Source: Caprella mutica (lineage: Eukaryota > Arthropoda > Malacostraca > Amphipoda > Caprellidae). Taken from it: a stretch of 64,000 bases of DNA. The notes under the pieces are model-generated. The model was not told the origin of the DNA, made no database searches, and saw nothing but the letters and a program-made list of their open reading frames with translations. Location: NCBI GenBank assembly GCA_947561585.1, contig CANNZV010002625.1, forward strand, positions 1-64,000. The letters run 5' to 3'. A program made the position numbers and the translations under genes. Shown piece by piece: positions 37,901-48,660 of this stretch (positions within the stretch are counted from its first letter, which is position 1; every line of letters begins with the position of its first letter).

Positions 37901-38130
37901 TATTCCACTAGGGATGAACTCTTACGGTAAAGAACATTCGTACAATATCTATTTACAGTCAATACAAATAATATTCCACTAGGGATGAACTCTTACGGTG
38001 AAGAACATTCATACAATATCTATTTACAGTCAATACAAATTATATTCCACTAGGGATGAACTCTTACGGTGAAGAACATTCATACAATATTTATTTACAC
38101 ATTATACAAATAATATTCCATGAATGATGA
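34936..38130. repeat. 71-bp satellite array
   Basis: About 45 copies. The unit contains aactcttacggtaaagaac, attcgtacaatatctattta, cagtcaatacaaataatatt and ccactagggatg. Two unit types dominate and differ at two linked sites: ggtaaag with attcg, and ggtgaag with attca; a gatgaag subtype also occurs. A few recombinant units exist (gatgaag with attcg near 35,940 and 37,430). One stray diverged unit lies at 41378-41424. Confidence 0.98.
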
Positions 38131-38383
38131 ACTCTAGTCTCAATGTACCTGCCTGTCAGTTCAGTTCAATTGTTTCTTCAGATTTTCTTTTACAGAACGC
38201 TCTCCGACTTTTCTTCTCCCCTGCTTCATTTTTGCTCATTTCCTTGCCACGGGTATCCCGTCCGTCTAACAATATTCTCTATATTCGTTCTGCCAGATGC
38301 ATTTTTTCATGTTTTAATTATTATTCCAATGGTACTCATATGATAATATAGATGACATATTACTAGATTGTGATTCTGTTCTA

Positions 38384-38585
38384 AGGCCCGCTTCACACTT
38401 GCGTTTTTTTTACGCAGCGGGAAAAACGCTCTTCTTAAAATGTGTTCACACTTGCGTTTTTTTATCTCAGAAGTAAAAATCACATTAAATTTTTCACTTA
38501 GCAATAAAATAAACGCAAGGGTGATCACATTTTAATGAGAGCGTTTATTTCCGCGGTGTTAAAAACGCAAGGGTGAAGCTGGCCT
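38384..38585. mobile_element. MITE with GCGTTTTTT-type inverted ends, copy 1
   Basis: The left end aggcccgcttcacacttgcg pairs with the complement of the right end cgcaagggtgaagctggcct. An inner pair (tgtgttcacacttgcg against cgcaagggtgatcaca) repeats the motif. The ends resemble those of 48866-49021. No clear target duplication. Confidence 0.65.
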
Positions 38586-38639
38586 ACCAGTCAGTCTATT
38601 ATACTGTTGATAATAATTAGGAATGCTAGTGATGATAGT

Positions 38640-41110
38640 TAAATATTATTTGGATATGCTAACGGTTGAATTTGATGTGCTTGTCATCACAGAAACTAGA
38701 ATTTTTTAAGAGGTTTCGAAATGCTTTAAGAAAAAATAATCATAGTGGCATTGAATTTGGTGATTTGAATATATTTGAAGAAGCTTGTGACTCTATCGAT
38801 ACGTGAATGGATATTGTACTGTAAAGATAAAAAGATAATTGGTTTTAATAAAAATATAATGAACATTTTGAATAACCCTCATTGCGAGAAGAGGAAATTA
38901 TGGACATGAACTTGATTGATTATTATGATTCTAGTATCATTGGAAGAAAGGTTTCTTAATATGCCATCACAGAATTACATCTCTATTATCTGTAAATCAA
39001 CTAGATTCACTCGTGCTGTCCAACAAAATCACCCATCCCTTCTGGAGCATATATGGTACAATAAAACAAAAGTAAATTAATCTTCATACTTAATATTTTT
39101 AATTCTGATCATTTAACAAAATTCATATTAATGGAATATTCAACTGCGAGTTTCCAAAATTTTGTCCAGATACAATTTCGTGATCATTCTTCGGATAATG
39201 TAAAACTTTTTTCCAATTAATGCGCCAGGTGGAAGGAGAACTCTTCTAAAAACATTGTTGATGAAAGCACTAATTAATTCACTGTAACTGTTATTTACTT
39301 AAATTTAATTTAAATGTTTTCTCATTAAGACTAAATTCATCACGCAACAAAAAATGTGTATACATTGGTTCAATTCTACAATTCTGGAGGCTAGAAGAAG
39401 ATAGACATATTTTTATAAACGATTTAAAAAAAACATTTCATTCAATGTTATATCAAAAGATTTAAAAATGATTTCACTTAAACAATTTTTTTAATTTACA
39501 CTATCAAATACACGGTGTAATTGAAAAAAAAATTAACTTAAAACAATCTTTCAAATCAAAAACCACACAATCAATTAGTTATCAAATATTTATATTGCTA
39601 TTTTACTAATATTGCTAGTAAATTCAAATCGGATAGCTTTCCTTCGATCAATGATCCGATTTGTAATATGTGTTTTCACATTTTCGATTCATTCTTAAGC
39701 CTGTTTCTCAATTACTATTTCTAACAATTTAAAATATTCTAGCTATGGGTTATAAGAAATACCCACCAAGATATTTAAAATGAAAATATTGCAACTCTTC
39801 CTACCTTTACATTTACTCATTAATGATACAATATTAACTAGAGTGTTCCTAACATCTTAGAGAGAGCTGTAAATTATTGTCTGGTCCTGAATGTAATTGG
39901 CCAATCTCTATTGTACCCTTAATAGGTAGAATATTTGGAAAATGTATTCATTATATGTACTTAATTCTTATTTGCCAACGTTCAATGTAATTAGTAGTAA
40001 CCAGTTTAATTCCAAAAGTGTATAGGTACAACTAATGCTTTTCAAAACTTTGTTGATCATATTAATCATGAATTTAATTCTAAGAAGAATATTTTTGGAA
40101 TTTCTATAGACCTAATAAAGGCTTCCATACGGTTAGTTACGAATTATATCTAAAGGAGCTTCATAGGTACCTAATACAGGATATTTGTCATAATCACTTC
40201 CATAACTATCTTGAGGATCGTTCTCAGGGTCTACGATTGGGCAGAGCTATTTTTATAACTCAAAATTTGATTTATGGTATACCTCAGGGAAGTGTACTCG
40301 GTTCACTACTTTACAACCTCTTCATTAACGATTTAGTCAATATTTCTCAAAATATTAATGTATCTCTTTTTTTGCAGACGATAACAATGTGGCATTCCGT
40401 GACACTTACTATGAATCTTTAGTGAGAAATACAAACTAATATCTTTTTAAATTATCTGTGTAGAGATTACAAATAAACTTTGTCTTAATACAAATAAAAT
40501 GAAAAGAGCTGTCATTCACAAACAGTTCTTCAGCCTTTTTATACCCTTCATTTTGAATTTTGAAAATAACAAATGAAGATCCATAGCTGTGTGAAGTTTT
40601 TTGTGTGAATTTGGATTAAAGGTTAAATTTCTCACCTTCTATTCATTATGTTTGTACAGAAATATCCAAAGCTACTGGAATTGTAGTTTATAAATCTTCA
40701 CCTTGCAATTATTGATTAATTTGTCCTGTACTTTAATTTACCCATAATTTATTTTTTTGTTTGGAGGGAGAAAAATATCACAAATATAATTTATAGTTTA
40801 CGTAAACGTGCTCATACTGACTCTCTATTTAAAAAAAATACCTATCAATGATATCTGTCAAACTATCTACTGAAATACATATGTTTCTAATACAAAATTC
40901 AATCTACTCATCCTACTTGACATAACTACATACTAAAAGAAGTAAAAATATCGATGCTACATTCCCTAGTCTAACTCAATATGAAAGTTTGTTGATTTCC
41001 GGGGGCCCCTCATTTGGAATTCTATACCACTACCAATTCGCGAGAAAAATAAAGGTCTATTTTAAACGGAAATACAAAGGACACTTGGTGGCTGCTCTAT
41101 CGTAATGCAG
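38640..41110 (+). pseudogene. Heavily decayed second non-LTR retrotransposon
   Basis: Fragments of endonuclease and reverse transcriptase appear in the right order but in different frames with many stops: FDVLVITETRIF (about 38,670; endonuclease TE motif), GDLN near 38,760, FTRAVQQNHPSLLEHIWYN (about 39,005-39,065), SKAF-like DLIKAFHTV (about 40,110), GIPQGSVLGSLLYNLFINDL (40276-40335; RT PQG box), a frame-shifted ADD box at about 40,376, and a tail that ends KVYFKRKYKGHLVAALS (41053-41104). It is much older than the element at 6.9-10.6 kb and not obviously the same family. Confidence 0.75.
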
Positions 41111-41377
41111 TTATTTCTTGTTTATTTACGCCTTTTTTCGTTCAGTTACCATTCTTATCTCTGTTGATTTCGTTTGTTGATGCAATGTAAATGATTTTCT
41201 TTTACTTACATGTGAATGATTATTGTAGTGTTTTGTTTGAAATTTTACCTGTATAGATTTTCATTTCCTATATAGAGGAAAACTATAGTTTAACTTGAAT
41301 ATCTTTATATTTTGTAATCATAATTATTACGATTTTCTTAAATAAAACTATAGATGGGAATTTTATTTTAAAGTGTG

Positions 41378-41424
41378 CTCAATACAAATAATATTCCACT
41401 TGTGATGAACTTTTACGGTGAATA
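41378..41424. repeat. Stray unit of the 71-bp satellite
   Basis: tcaatacaaataatattcca..gatgaacttttacggtgaa matches the satellite that ends 3.2 kb to the left. It suggests that the MITE and non-LTR region sits inside a formerly longer array. Confidence 0.75.
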
Positions 41425-41789
41425 AATATTAATTACCAATTATCTAAAATCAAAATTTAGAAATTACAGTGAACGCTTGGTTAAAGTTTCTAATTACTTC
41501 TAAACATTATGCAAGATATTAATAGTGCACCATTACATTAATTAAATGTGTTGTATAAATAAGCCATTATCTTAATCTCAATCCTATTTTCAGAGTTTGT
41601 TTTGTGTTGCACAATGTTGTCGAACAATTTGTGGTAGTGCTCTGCTTTTTGTGTGTTGTTTATTTGTATTAGAAATTTATGGTTTGTTTTTGTCATGTCA
41701 ATTGTACAATTGTCCGCTTGTTTGTGTACTGTACAGTTTTTATTTTGGTTCACTTTTTAAGGTGTACCCAGTTTAGAGTGTGTGAACTG

Positions 41790-42225
41790 TGAATTGCATA
41801 TTAGTGAGTGATGTCTCTTTGTGATTTTGCTTTTGCAAATAATACACATCCACAAGAGTCCCTGATTCTTTTCCACATCTCCAGAGAAAAGTAGCAGAGG
41901 CCGCACCCACGTTACCGGGAGACTCACGGGAAGACGCGCCGAAAAAAAGACGGTATTGGGTTTTTAGACGAAACTTGGGAACGTTTTCTTTGATTTGAGT
42001 AAGGGAGCTCCCCTCCGCATTCCATGAACGTGCATGCGGGAGAATTTGGGGAGAGTTTACTCGCTGATCTTCATTAAATTCATGTGGAACCGATGTGTAA
42101 GTTTTTTTCAGCTTGTCAATTTGCTCCAGATGGTCTGACTCAATTCAAATGCTGTCATCAAGTTGCTCATACGTTCTCTGATACTTAGCTATGGCTTTTG
42201 CTCGACTATCACTCTCAAATATTCA
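41790..42225 (-). pseudogene. Possible decayed coding fragment, family unknown
   Basis: On the minus strand a frame reads ESDSRAKAIAKYQRTYEQ, one stop (about 42,144), then DHLEQIDKLKKTYTSVPHEF, later RLFFGASSRESPGNVG and FLWRCGKESG, ending near 41,790. The stretch of 41,880-42,060 is GC-richer than its flanks. There is no ATG at a suitable place and one internal stop. The opposite strand also holds a short GFLDETW motif that recalls some transposases. I cannot assign it. Confidence 0.3.
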
Positions 42226-42705
42226 TTCTGTGGGTAGGGAGTCTAGGGACTGACCACTACCCTCTTCACCAGCAATTTTTACCTATCTTCACTGTGTTCT
42301 TTCATTTGATAGGCTATACAGAGACCTAAAATATGAAAATAAATAGTACCAACGTAAGTAATTTATGGCAAATGTTCCTTATGCCTACATCGTTCTACGT
42401 CAATGTACATATGATCAAAAGATTTTAAATAAATGTACCTAAGATCTACAAGCATAAGATAAGGATTATGCATAATTGATGTTAGCACTACTTTGAGAAG
42501 CAGTGTTGCATCGGAAGTCTTCTTTATTTTGCCATGAATTATTGGCTTACTTGCTTCTTATTGAGGTTTTATACGCAATTGAAATACAAAAATATTCATT
42601 GCTTACACGAATTACTGTAGAAATTTAATAGTATGTAATGATCTGGAATGACCATTATTTTCTGAACAACCTTTTAAGCAAACAAATCCTCAGAATGTTA
42701 GATAG
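42226..42705. other. No gene seen
   Basis: AT-rich sequence, no supported feature. Confidence 0.4.
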
Positions 42706-43171
42706 ACCCCAATTGGAAATAGGAAACAGGATCGAGGCTGCGGTTAAGCCGATCGTGATAGTCACAACGGCAGCAAGGGAGCAGCGAGAGCGCAGCGTGG
42801 GATCAAAATGACCGCTTTGGGGGGGGGGGGGCTAATTCTATTTCGGTGTAACTGCGCAGAACTACTCTGTGCACCTGATCCTATTTACCTAGCGCGCTAC
42901 CTTACTGCGGATACGCGGCCTTTAGCCCAAACTGCTATAATAGTGATATAATATTACAGTCGTGGCTAGGGGCCACGCATCCGCAGTTAGGCAGCGCACT
43001 AGGCAAATAGGAGCAGGTGCCCAAAGTAGTTTTGCGCAGTTACGCCTAGTAGAATTAGCCACCAAAGCGGTCAATTTGGCACCCAAGCTGCGCTCTCGCT
43101 GAACCCTTGCTGCCGTGGTGATTTAACCGCTGCCTCGAACCTGCGCCTATTTTCAATCGGGATCCTTTGTC
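42706..43171. mobile_element. GC-rich fold-back element with ~200-bp arms
   Basis: Left and right halves are inverted copies: aggctgcggttaa..cggcagcaaggg..cagcgagagcgcagc..tgaccgctttgg..taactgcgcagaactact..ggatacgcggcc is matched by the complement from 43,165 back to 42,965. The arms differ by many substitutions and small indels. It carries a G-homopolymer near 42,820. It is far GC-richer than the region and encodes nothing visible. Confidence 0.8.
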
Positions 43172-43431
43172 GCTTTAACCTGAGTTTTAAGTTAATTCTT
43201 TCCCTATCTTTTTATTTTGGAAAGAATAAAAGGCTGGATTCAAGTAAAAAATTGTATTTATATCATCACAGTACCGATATATTATCATTATAGTAACATT
43301 CATTTTTTTATTTATATATATTATTTAGGGTCTACAACATGAATACTATGTACATTAAATAACTTAGAGGGGGGGGGGGGGTAGGGGTACTAAATTATTA
43401 CTTATAGCTAGCCATTCAGGTATGGGAGATA
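43172..43431. other. No gene seen
   Basis: AT-rich apart from a 14-bp G run near 43,370. Confidence 0.4.
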
Positions 43432-43636
43432 GGGGTGGAATTTCAGGATAATAGAGGTGGAATTTCAGGATAATAGAGGTGGAATTTCAGGGAATAGAGG
43501 TGGAATTTCAGGGGATAGAGGTGGAATTTTAGGGGATAGAGGTGGAATTTCAGGGGATAGAGGTGGAATTTCAGGGGATAGAGGTGGAATTTCAGGGGAT
43601 AGAGGTGGAATTTCAGGATAATAGAGGTGGAATTTG
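43432..43636. repeat. 21-bp tandem repeat
   Basis: About ten copies of gaatttcaggggatagaggtg, with some units ending ggataatagaggtg. The minus frame (EIPPLSP repeat) is array translation. Confidence 0.92.
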
Positions 43637-44830
43637 GGAAAATAGAAGTAGGAATAAAGTTGGATGTGGTGACTGTATAAAAAAATCAAGTTATTCAAAT
43701 TATCAGAAGTCATATTAAACTCAATATTAAAAAAGTTTAGATACAATGTAGAATCGTCACAACAAGATTTAGTGAGATGAAGATTCAAAATGTGATCCGA
43801 AAGTTTTATTTGAATTTTTAAAGCCATTTATCGTAATATCTAACGTAATATTCAGCGCAGTATTGTGGTAGACTTGCAGTCAGACTGCTAATTTACTGCT
43901 TTGATATCAAACCTTTTGAATAGATTTTTAAATTGCATAAAGTAAGAAAATAAAGAGTTTTTAACAATTTTAAAATAATTTAAAAATGTTTGTTTTACTC
44001 CGATATAAAATGTATTAGCTAAAAATTAGCATTAAAAAACAATGAATCTAATAGATGTAAGTTACGATCATTTTATGAAGAATTAAAGTTTTTCCGATGA
44101 TAATAAAACCTGCATAATTGTTATGCAGCTTTCAAAAATAATTTTATTCTATTAATAATTGCTGAATTACATGTTTTTATTTAATATAACATTCAAGCAA
44201 TGATGAATGAATATTGTATAATAAATACTTAATTGAGAATGATTGGCTAATTAATAAAAAGAATATATTTTAATAGAGATATATAATACTCTGTTAATTA
44301 CTTCTTAAAACAGCAAGCTATAAAATATATAAGATTTAATGTAATAAATTAATTAAAAAGCTATTAAATGGCAAATGAAACTAGTGATGGTTCAACCAGG
44401 TAAAATAGAATGAAATACTTTAATATTTATAAAAATATGATAAATGGGATGCGAATATTATTAATTCATGATAAAATTATTTAATTATGATAAATTAATT
44501 ATCGATTTGAGAAAAATAAAATAGATTAAATTATCGACTAATGATAATTAGGTTAATTAGATAATTAATTTACGAAAAAATAATTGATGGATTATGGAAT
44601 AATGATAAAAAGGTTGATTAAATTATCGATGTAGGAGAATATGCTGGGCATATTATTAATAATAAATATCCTAATTAAAATACTCTATTTATTGATAAGG
44701 GCTTCACATAATATCAACTAACTGTGCTATGAACATAGTAAAGTGGCCTAGAACCTCTAACTCTATATATACACTTAAAAAACTCTACTTTTCACCTGGT
44801 ATGTAATTAATTACCAACATTCTGCCGATA
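43637..44830. other. No gene seen
   Basis: Very AT-rich (long stretches of aatta/ttaat motifs). No supported feature. Confidence 0.45.
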
Positions 44831-44847
44831 TTCATACTATCTCTGGT

Positions 44848-45245
44848 AACAATATTCATAGGGACAATATTTTCACAATGTTGTAACAATATTTACAGGG
44901 ACAATATTTTCACAATGTTGTAACAATATTGGGATAGTGTTGCCCAGTTATTATTACAAAAATGTTGAAAGAATATTGGCGGAACATTGTCACAATATTA
45001 TAACAATATTGGCAATGATGTAACAACATTGACAATGTTGTTACAACATTAACAATGTTGCAAATATTGGGAGCAATATTGTAACAATATTGGAGCAATG
45101 TTGTTACAACATTGGGGGTCACATTGTCCCAATATTGCAACAATTTGGAAAAAGATTTCCCCAATGTTGTGACAATATTGGGGCAATGTTGTGACAATAT
45201 TGAGACAATGTTGTGACAATATTGAGGCAATGATGTCGCAATATA
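44848..45245. repeat. CAATATTG/CAATGTTG minisatellite (block 3), degenerate
   Basis: Imperfect ~20-22-bp units such as acaatattggggcaatgttg, acaatgttgtaacaatattg and variants. It shares the palindrome caatattg and the caacattg/caatgttg element with the blocks at 1, 4.3, 47.0 and 63.2 kb. Confidence 0.85.
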
Positions 45246-45440
45246 CATTGTCACCTGGGATAGTTCCAACATTCCCTCAATACTTACTATCGAATGTTGG
45301 AGAGATATCGGATTAATGTTGAGGCAATCATCAGGTTACAATATTAGGGAAGTTTCAAATTCTGTACAGCATTTACAAAAATTTGTGACTGGGTAAATCT
45401 TCGTACTATTTACTACATATTTACAATGATGAGTGATGAC

Positions 45441-45613
45441 TAGGCTTGTGACAATATGCGTTTAAAATCATAGTTCTTAAGAATATCACGAAGGAAATGA
45501 AATGGTATCGAATACCATATACCGCTGGTGTAGAACCATTTAATGCTCTTTATTTCAATCCGTCTATAATATTTTCAGGATCTGTGATTTTAAAGCATAT
45601 TGTCACAACCCGA
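45441..45613. mobile_element. hAT-type MITE, copy 1 (GGGTTGTGACAATATG family)
   Basis: Left end taggcttgtgacaatatg, right end catattgtcacaacccga. The flanking octamers gtgatgac and gtgttaac agree at six of eight positions, compatible with an aged 8-bp target duplication. The interior shares aaatggtatcgaatac and ccgtctataatatttt with the copy at 57507. Confidence 0.65.
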
Positions 45614-45787
45614 GTGTTAACTATGTTAATGATGACTATGTAATTCGAAAGAGATGAGATTTGTGATGATTATTTATAGGGGGAAATTCTGATTTAAAAT
45701 ATAAAAAGCAAACAGGATTAAGGTTCTACCTAGTATTCTGAAACTTTTTACACCAGGTAAGGGATCTGTCAGACCTGATTTTACCAC

Positions 45788-46036
45788 TTAAGGGCCGTAC
45801 ACACGTAGGGTTTTTAATGTCTTTCCACCAGACTTTTTGCTAAGCTCCTCCTACTTTTTCCACGAGAAAATAAGAAAAAATGATATAATTATTTTTTATT
45901 TTAGTTGGTATCCATGATACCTGCAGGTATCAAGGATACCAACTAAAATATTATATTCTGGTTGAAAAAGTAGGAGGAGCTTAGCAAAAAGTCTGATGGA
46001 AAGACTTCAAAAACTCTACGTGTGTACGGCCCTTAA
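45788..46036. mobile_element. piggyBac-type palindromic MITE with TTAA target duplication
   Basis: TTAA at 45788-45791 and 46033-46036 flanks an inverted repeat of about 70 bp per arm that starts GGGCCGTACACACGTAG. The centre is a second palindrome, ggtatccatgatacc..ggtatcaaggatacc. TTAA duplication is the hallmark of piggyBac-type insertion. No transposase is encoded. Confidence 0.8.
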
Positions 46037-46214
46037 GAGCATTTACTCACCAATGTTAGATAGACTCTTTGCCCTATTTGCTCTTTAACTGTTAGTTCAT
46101 ACGTTTGCATATAATGTATATTTTTCAAATTGAATTAATCGATTTCTTAATATATTTTCAATATGATTATTAATACAGTATTTCCTTAAATTATACATAA
46201 TTTGTATGAAGAAA

Positions 46215-46303
46215 ACCTTATGAGAAATAATTGTGGGCCATGGAAGATTAAGTATGGTAGCCTCTCCATTTTCTATGGCCCCCAATGATTTTATCCTGGG
46301 AAA
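46215..46303. mobile_element. Short hairpin MITE (GGGGCCATAGAAGATT family), copy 1
   Basis: aattgtgggccatggaagatt pairs with the complement of ttttctatggcccccaatgatt. The family has four copies in this window. Confidence 0.6.
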
Positions 46304-46700
46304 TAAATTTTAAGTCAAAAACTCAGATTTAATTAATGACAGATAATCTTATTCATTAATTATGAGTAAATTTAATAGATATTTTATATATTGACTTTTT
46401 GTTTCATGATATTCATTATTTAAAAAAAATCGTATTTGAAAAATATAAAAAACGGAATTTTCAGAAAATCTTAGAAATGTTTTTTTTTATTCTTTTTTTT
46501 CAAGTTTCGAAATTTTACGAAATGTATTTGTAGACAAACAACATCAAAAATGTTTATATAAGATAAATTATGTAAAACAACATTGTCCACAACAACATTG
46601 TACATCTTCCAAAAATACACTCTATAAGAACCGTCCTATCAAATTTATACGCTATATCATACATTCAGGTAAAAATTTCACTGAGGTTTAACCCTACATA
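46304..46700. other. No gene seen
   Basis: AT-rich with oligo-T runs. No supported feature. Confidence 0.4.
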
Positions 46701-46707
46701 TTAGCCA

Positions 46708-46880
46708 TACAAGGTAAATAACACATGGTAAATAACACATGGTAAATAACACATGGTAAATAACACATGGTAAATAACACATGGTAAATAACACATGGTA
46801 AATAACACATGGTAAATAACACATGGTAAATAACACATGGTAAATAACACATGGTAAATAACACATGGTAAATAACAGAT
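46708..46880. repeat. 14-bp tandem repeat
   Basis: Twelve near-perfect copies of ggtaaataacacat. Open minus-strand frames (MCYLPCVIYHVLFT repeat) are array translation. Confidence 0.97.
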
Positions 46881-47009
46881 GTTTAAACGCATATGTTCAA
46901 CTGTAAATCGTGAACATATCGTGAACATATCTAGTTCGTAAATCGTGAATTGAATAAAAATATATTTAGAATGAAAATTTAATTAATATTTAACAATGTT
47001 TCTTGGTGC

Positions 47010-47468
47010 AACATTGTCCCAATATTGTTACAACATTTTCCTAATATTGTTACAACATTGTCCCAATATTGTTACAACATTGTCCCAATATTGTTACAAC
47101 ATTGTCCCAATATTGTCCCAATATTGTTACAATATTGTCCCAATATTGTTACAATATTGTCCCAATATTGTTACAATATTGTCCCAATATTGTTACAACA
47201 TTGTCCCAATATTGGTACAACATTGTCCCAATATTGTTACAACATTGTGCCAATATTGTTACAACATTGTCCCAATATTGTTACAACAATGTCCCAATAT
47301 TGTTACAACATTGTCCCAATATTGTTACAACATTGTCCAATATTGTTACAACATTGTCCCAATATTGTTACAACATTGTCCCAATATTGTTACAACATTG
47401 TCCCAATATTGTCCCAATATTATTACAACATTGTCCCAATATTGTTAGAAGATTGTGACAATGCTGTA
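47010..47468. repeat. 22-bp minisatellite (block 4), interrupted by a MITE
   Basis: About 20 copies built from caatattgttacaacattg plus tcc. Some units lack a half-repeat. The array resumes for a few bases after the CACTG element (taacaacatttcccaatatt), so the MITE inserted into it. Confidence 0.95.
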
Positions 47469-47714
47469 CACTGAAAAAATTTGCTAGTCAGCCTGACTCA
47501 TCGCTTGAGTCAAGGCTGCAAAATTTCAATATTGGAGTCTTTTTTTTCTTGGTTGACTCTACCTGAGTCAATCTGACTATGAATTAGGAGTCAATATGAC
47601 TCTTGTTTTTGAGTAAAATGTTAGAATGAGTCAAATTGACTCACATTTTTGAGCCAGTTTTGGGACAAACTGAAAACTCAAATTTTGAGTCAATTTGACT
47701 CATTTTTTTCAGTG
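47469..47714. mobile_element. CACTGAAAAA MITE, copy 1
   Basis: Starts cactgaaaaaat and ends tttttttcagtg, flanked by TA on both sides (gctgTA / TAacaac). The interior carries many gagtca/tgactc inverted motifs. About 246 bp and closely similar to 53010-53258. The TA duplication would fit a Tc1/mariner-type source; family not established. Confidence 0.8.
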
Positions 47715-48150
47715 TAACAACATTTCCCAATATTATTTACCTGGGCAATAGAATTGTTTAATATCGAGTATTGCTATTACACTTAGTAACCTATTGACTT
47801 TTGTATACTATATTCAATAAATTTACTAAACCATATTTAACGCAATACTTGAAAATCGTCAAATTTAAACGGCGAATGATTATAGTTTCTGAAAAATTTC
47901 CATTTGTTCATTAATTGCATAATTTTTTCTAATAAATATTTTATGCTTCACGAAAAAACTAATAAAATAATATTTATTATCTCACTCTCATTTTACAAAT
48001 ATTCAATATTGATTTAATATTCAAACTATAAAGTTAACTAAAGTGAGGGCAAATTTGGTACACCAACATCGATAGTGATTTACCTTTAAATCTATAATGA
48101 ATGAAAGTTGAAGATTAAAATATAGTATTTCACTTAAAATCTCAATTGTC
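47715..48150. other. No gene seen; region downstream of the bili-like gene
   Basis: AT-rich intergenic sequence after the probable 3' end of the minus-strand gene. Confidence 0.4.
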
Positions 48151-48170
48151 AGTCATCTTGAAAAATAGTT

Positions 48171-48176
48171 TTTATT
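48171..48176 (-). terminator. Possible polyadenylation signal of the bili-like gene
   Basis: The minus strand reads AATAAA about 440 nt past the stop codon at 48617. Placement is plausible, but AATAAA is common in AT-rich DNA. Confidence 0.3.
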
Positions 48177-48616
48177 CTCCTAAGTCTCGACTCACCAAAC
48201 TTCTTATCTGTTTTTACTTTTTATGCAGAAAACTTACCCTGCATTTGCTTTTACTTTTTACTCTTCATTTTCTTGTATCTTTCCCCCACCCGATTGACTT
48301 CACTCAAAATCCACTTGTGTCCTACCCCCCATCTTCACTCAAACACCTTATCCATCTCTCCCTCTCCTCTATTTTCACTCAAACACCCCAAGCACCTCTC
48401 CCTCTACCCCTATTTTCACTCAAACACCCCAAGCACTTCCTCCACCACCCGCTCCATTTCACTGAGTGGGGGACTCTCTTGCAAAGTAGCGTTGCTGACC
48501 CTCCCCTCCACCATCCGATGGTACTTCAGATCCTGGTGAAGACTGCTGTGTTGGCTGTGGTTCTGATCGGGTTTCATGAGGAGCACAATTGGTCAGACAT
48601 ACTGCGCGAGTGCTCC

Positions 48617-48660
48617 TCATCTGTGGAAATGCCATGACCCCATAGTGCCTACGCAGCGTC
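48617..48660 (-). CDS. bili: bili-like gene, last coding exon
   Basis: The acceptor tttgtttcag is followed by 14 codons ending GSWHFHR and TGA. The split glycine codon joins the preceding exon's GATG end. Confidence 0.65.

Noticed and set aside
34936..38130. Possible CRISPR-like or tRNA-like repeat cluster
   Set aside because: Contiguous 71-bp satellite units without spacers or cloverleaf features.
44910..45272. Minus-strand frame rich in NIVTTL/SQYCYNI repeats
   Set aside because: Translation of the CAATATTG minisatellite; equivalent frames appear at 46,996-47,474 and 63,117-63,604.
48146..48637. 163-residue plus-strand ORF with Leu/His/Pro-rich sequence
   Set aside because: It overlaps the last exon and 3' region of the minus-strand bili-like gene, is low-complexity, and has no recognisable domain.
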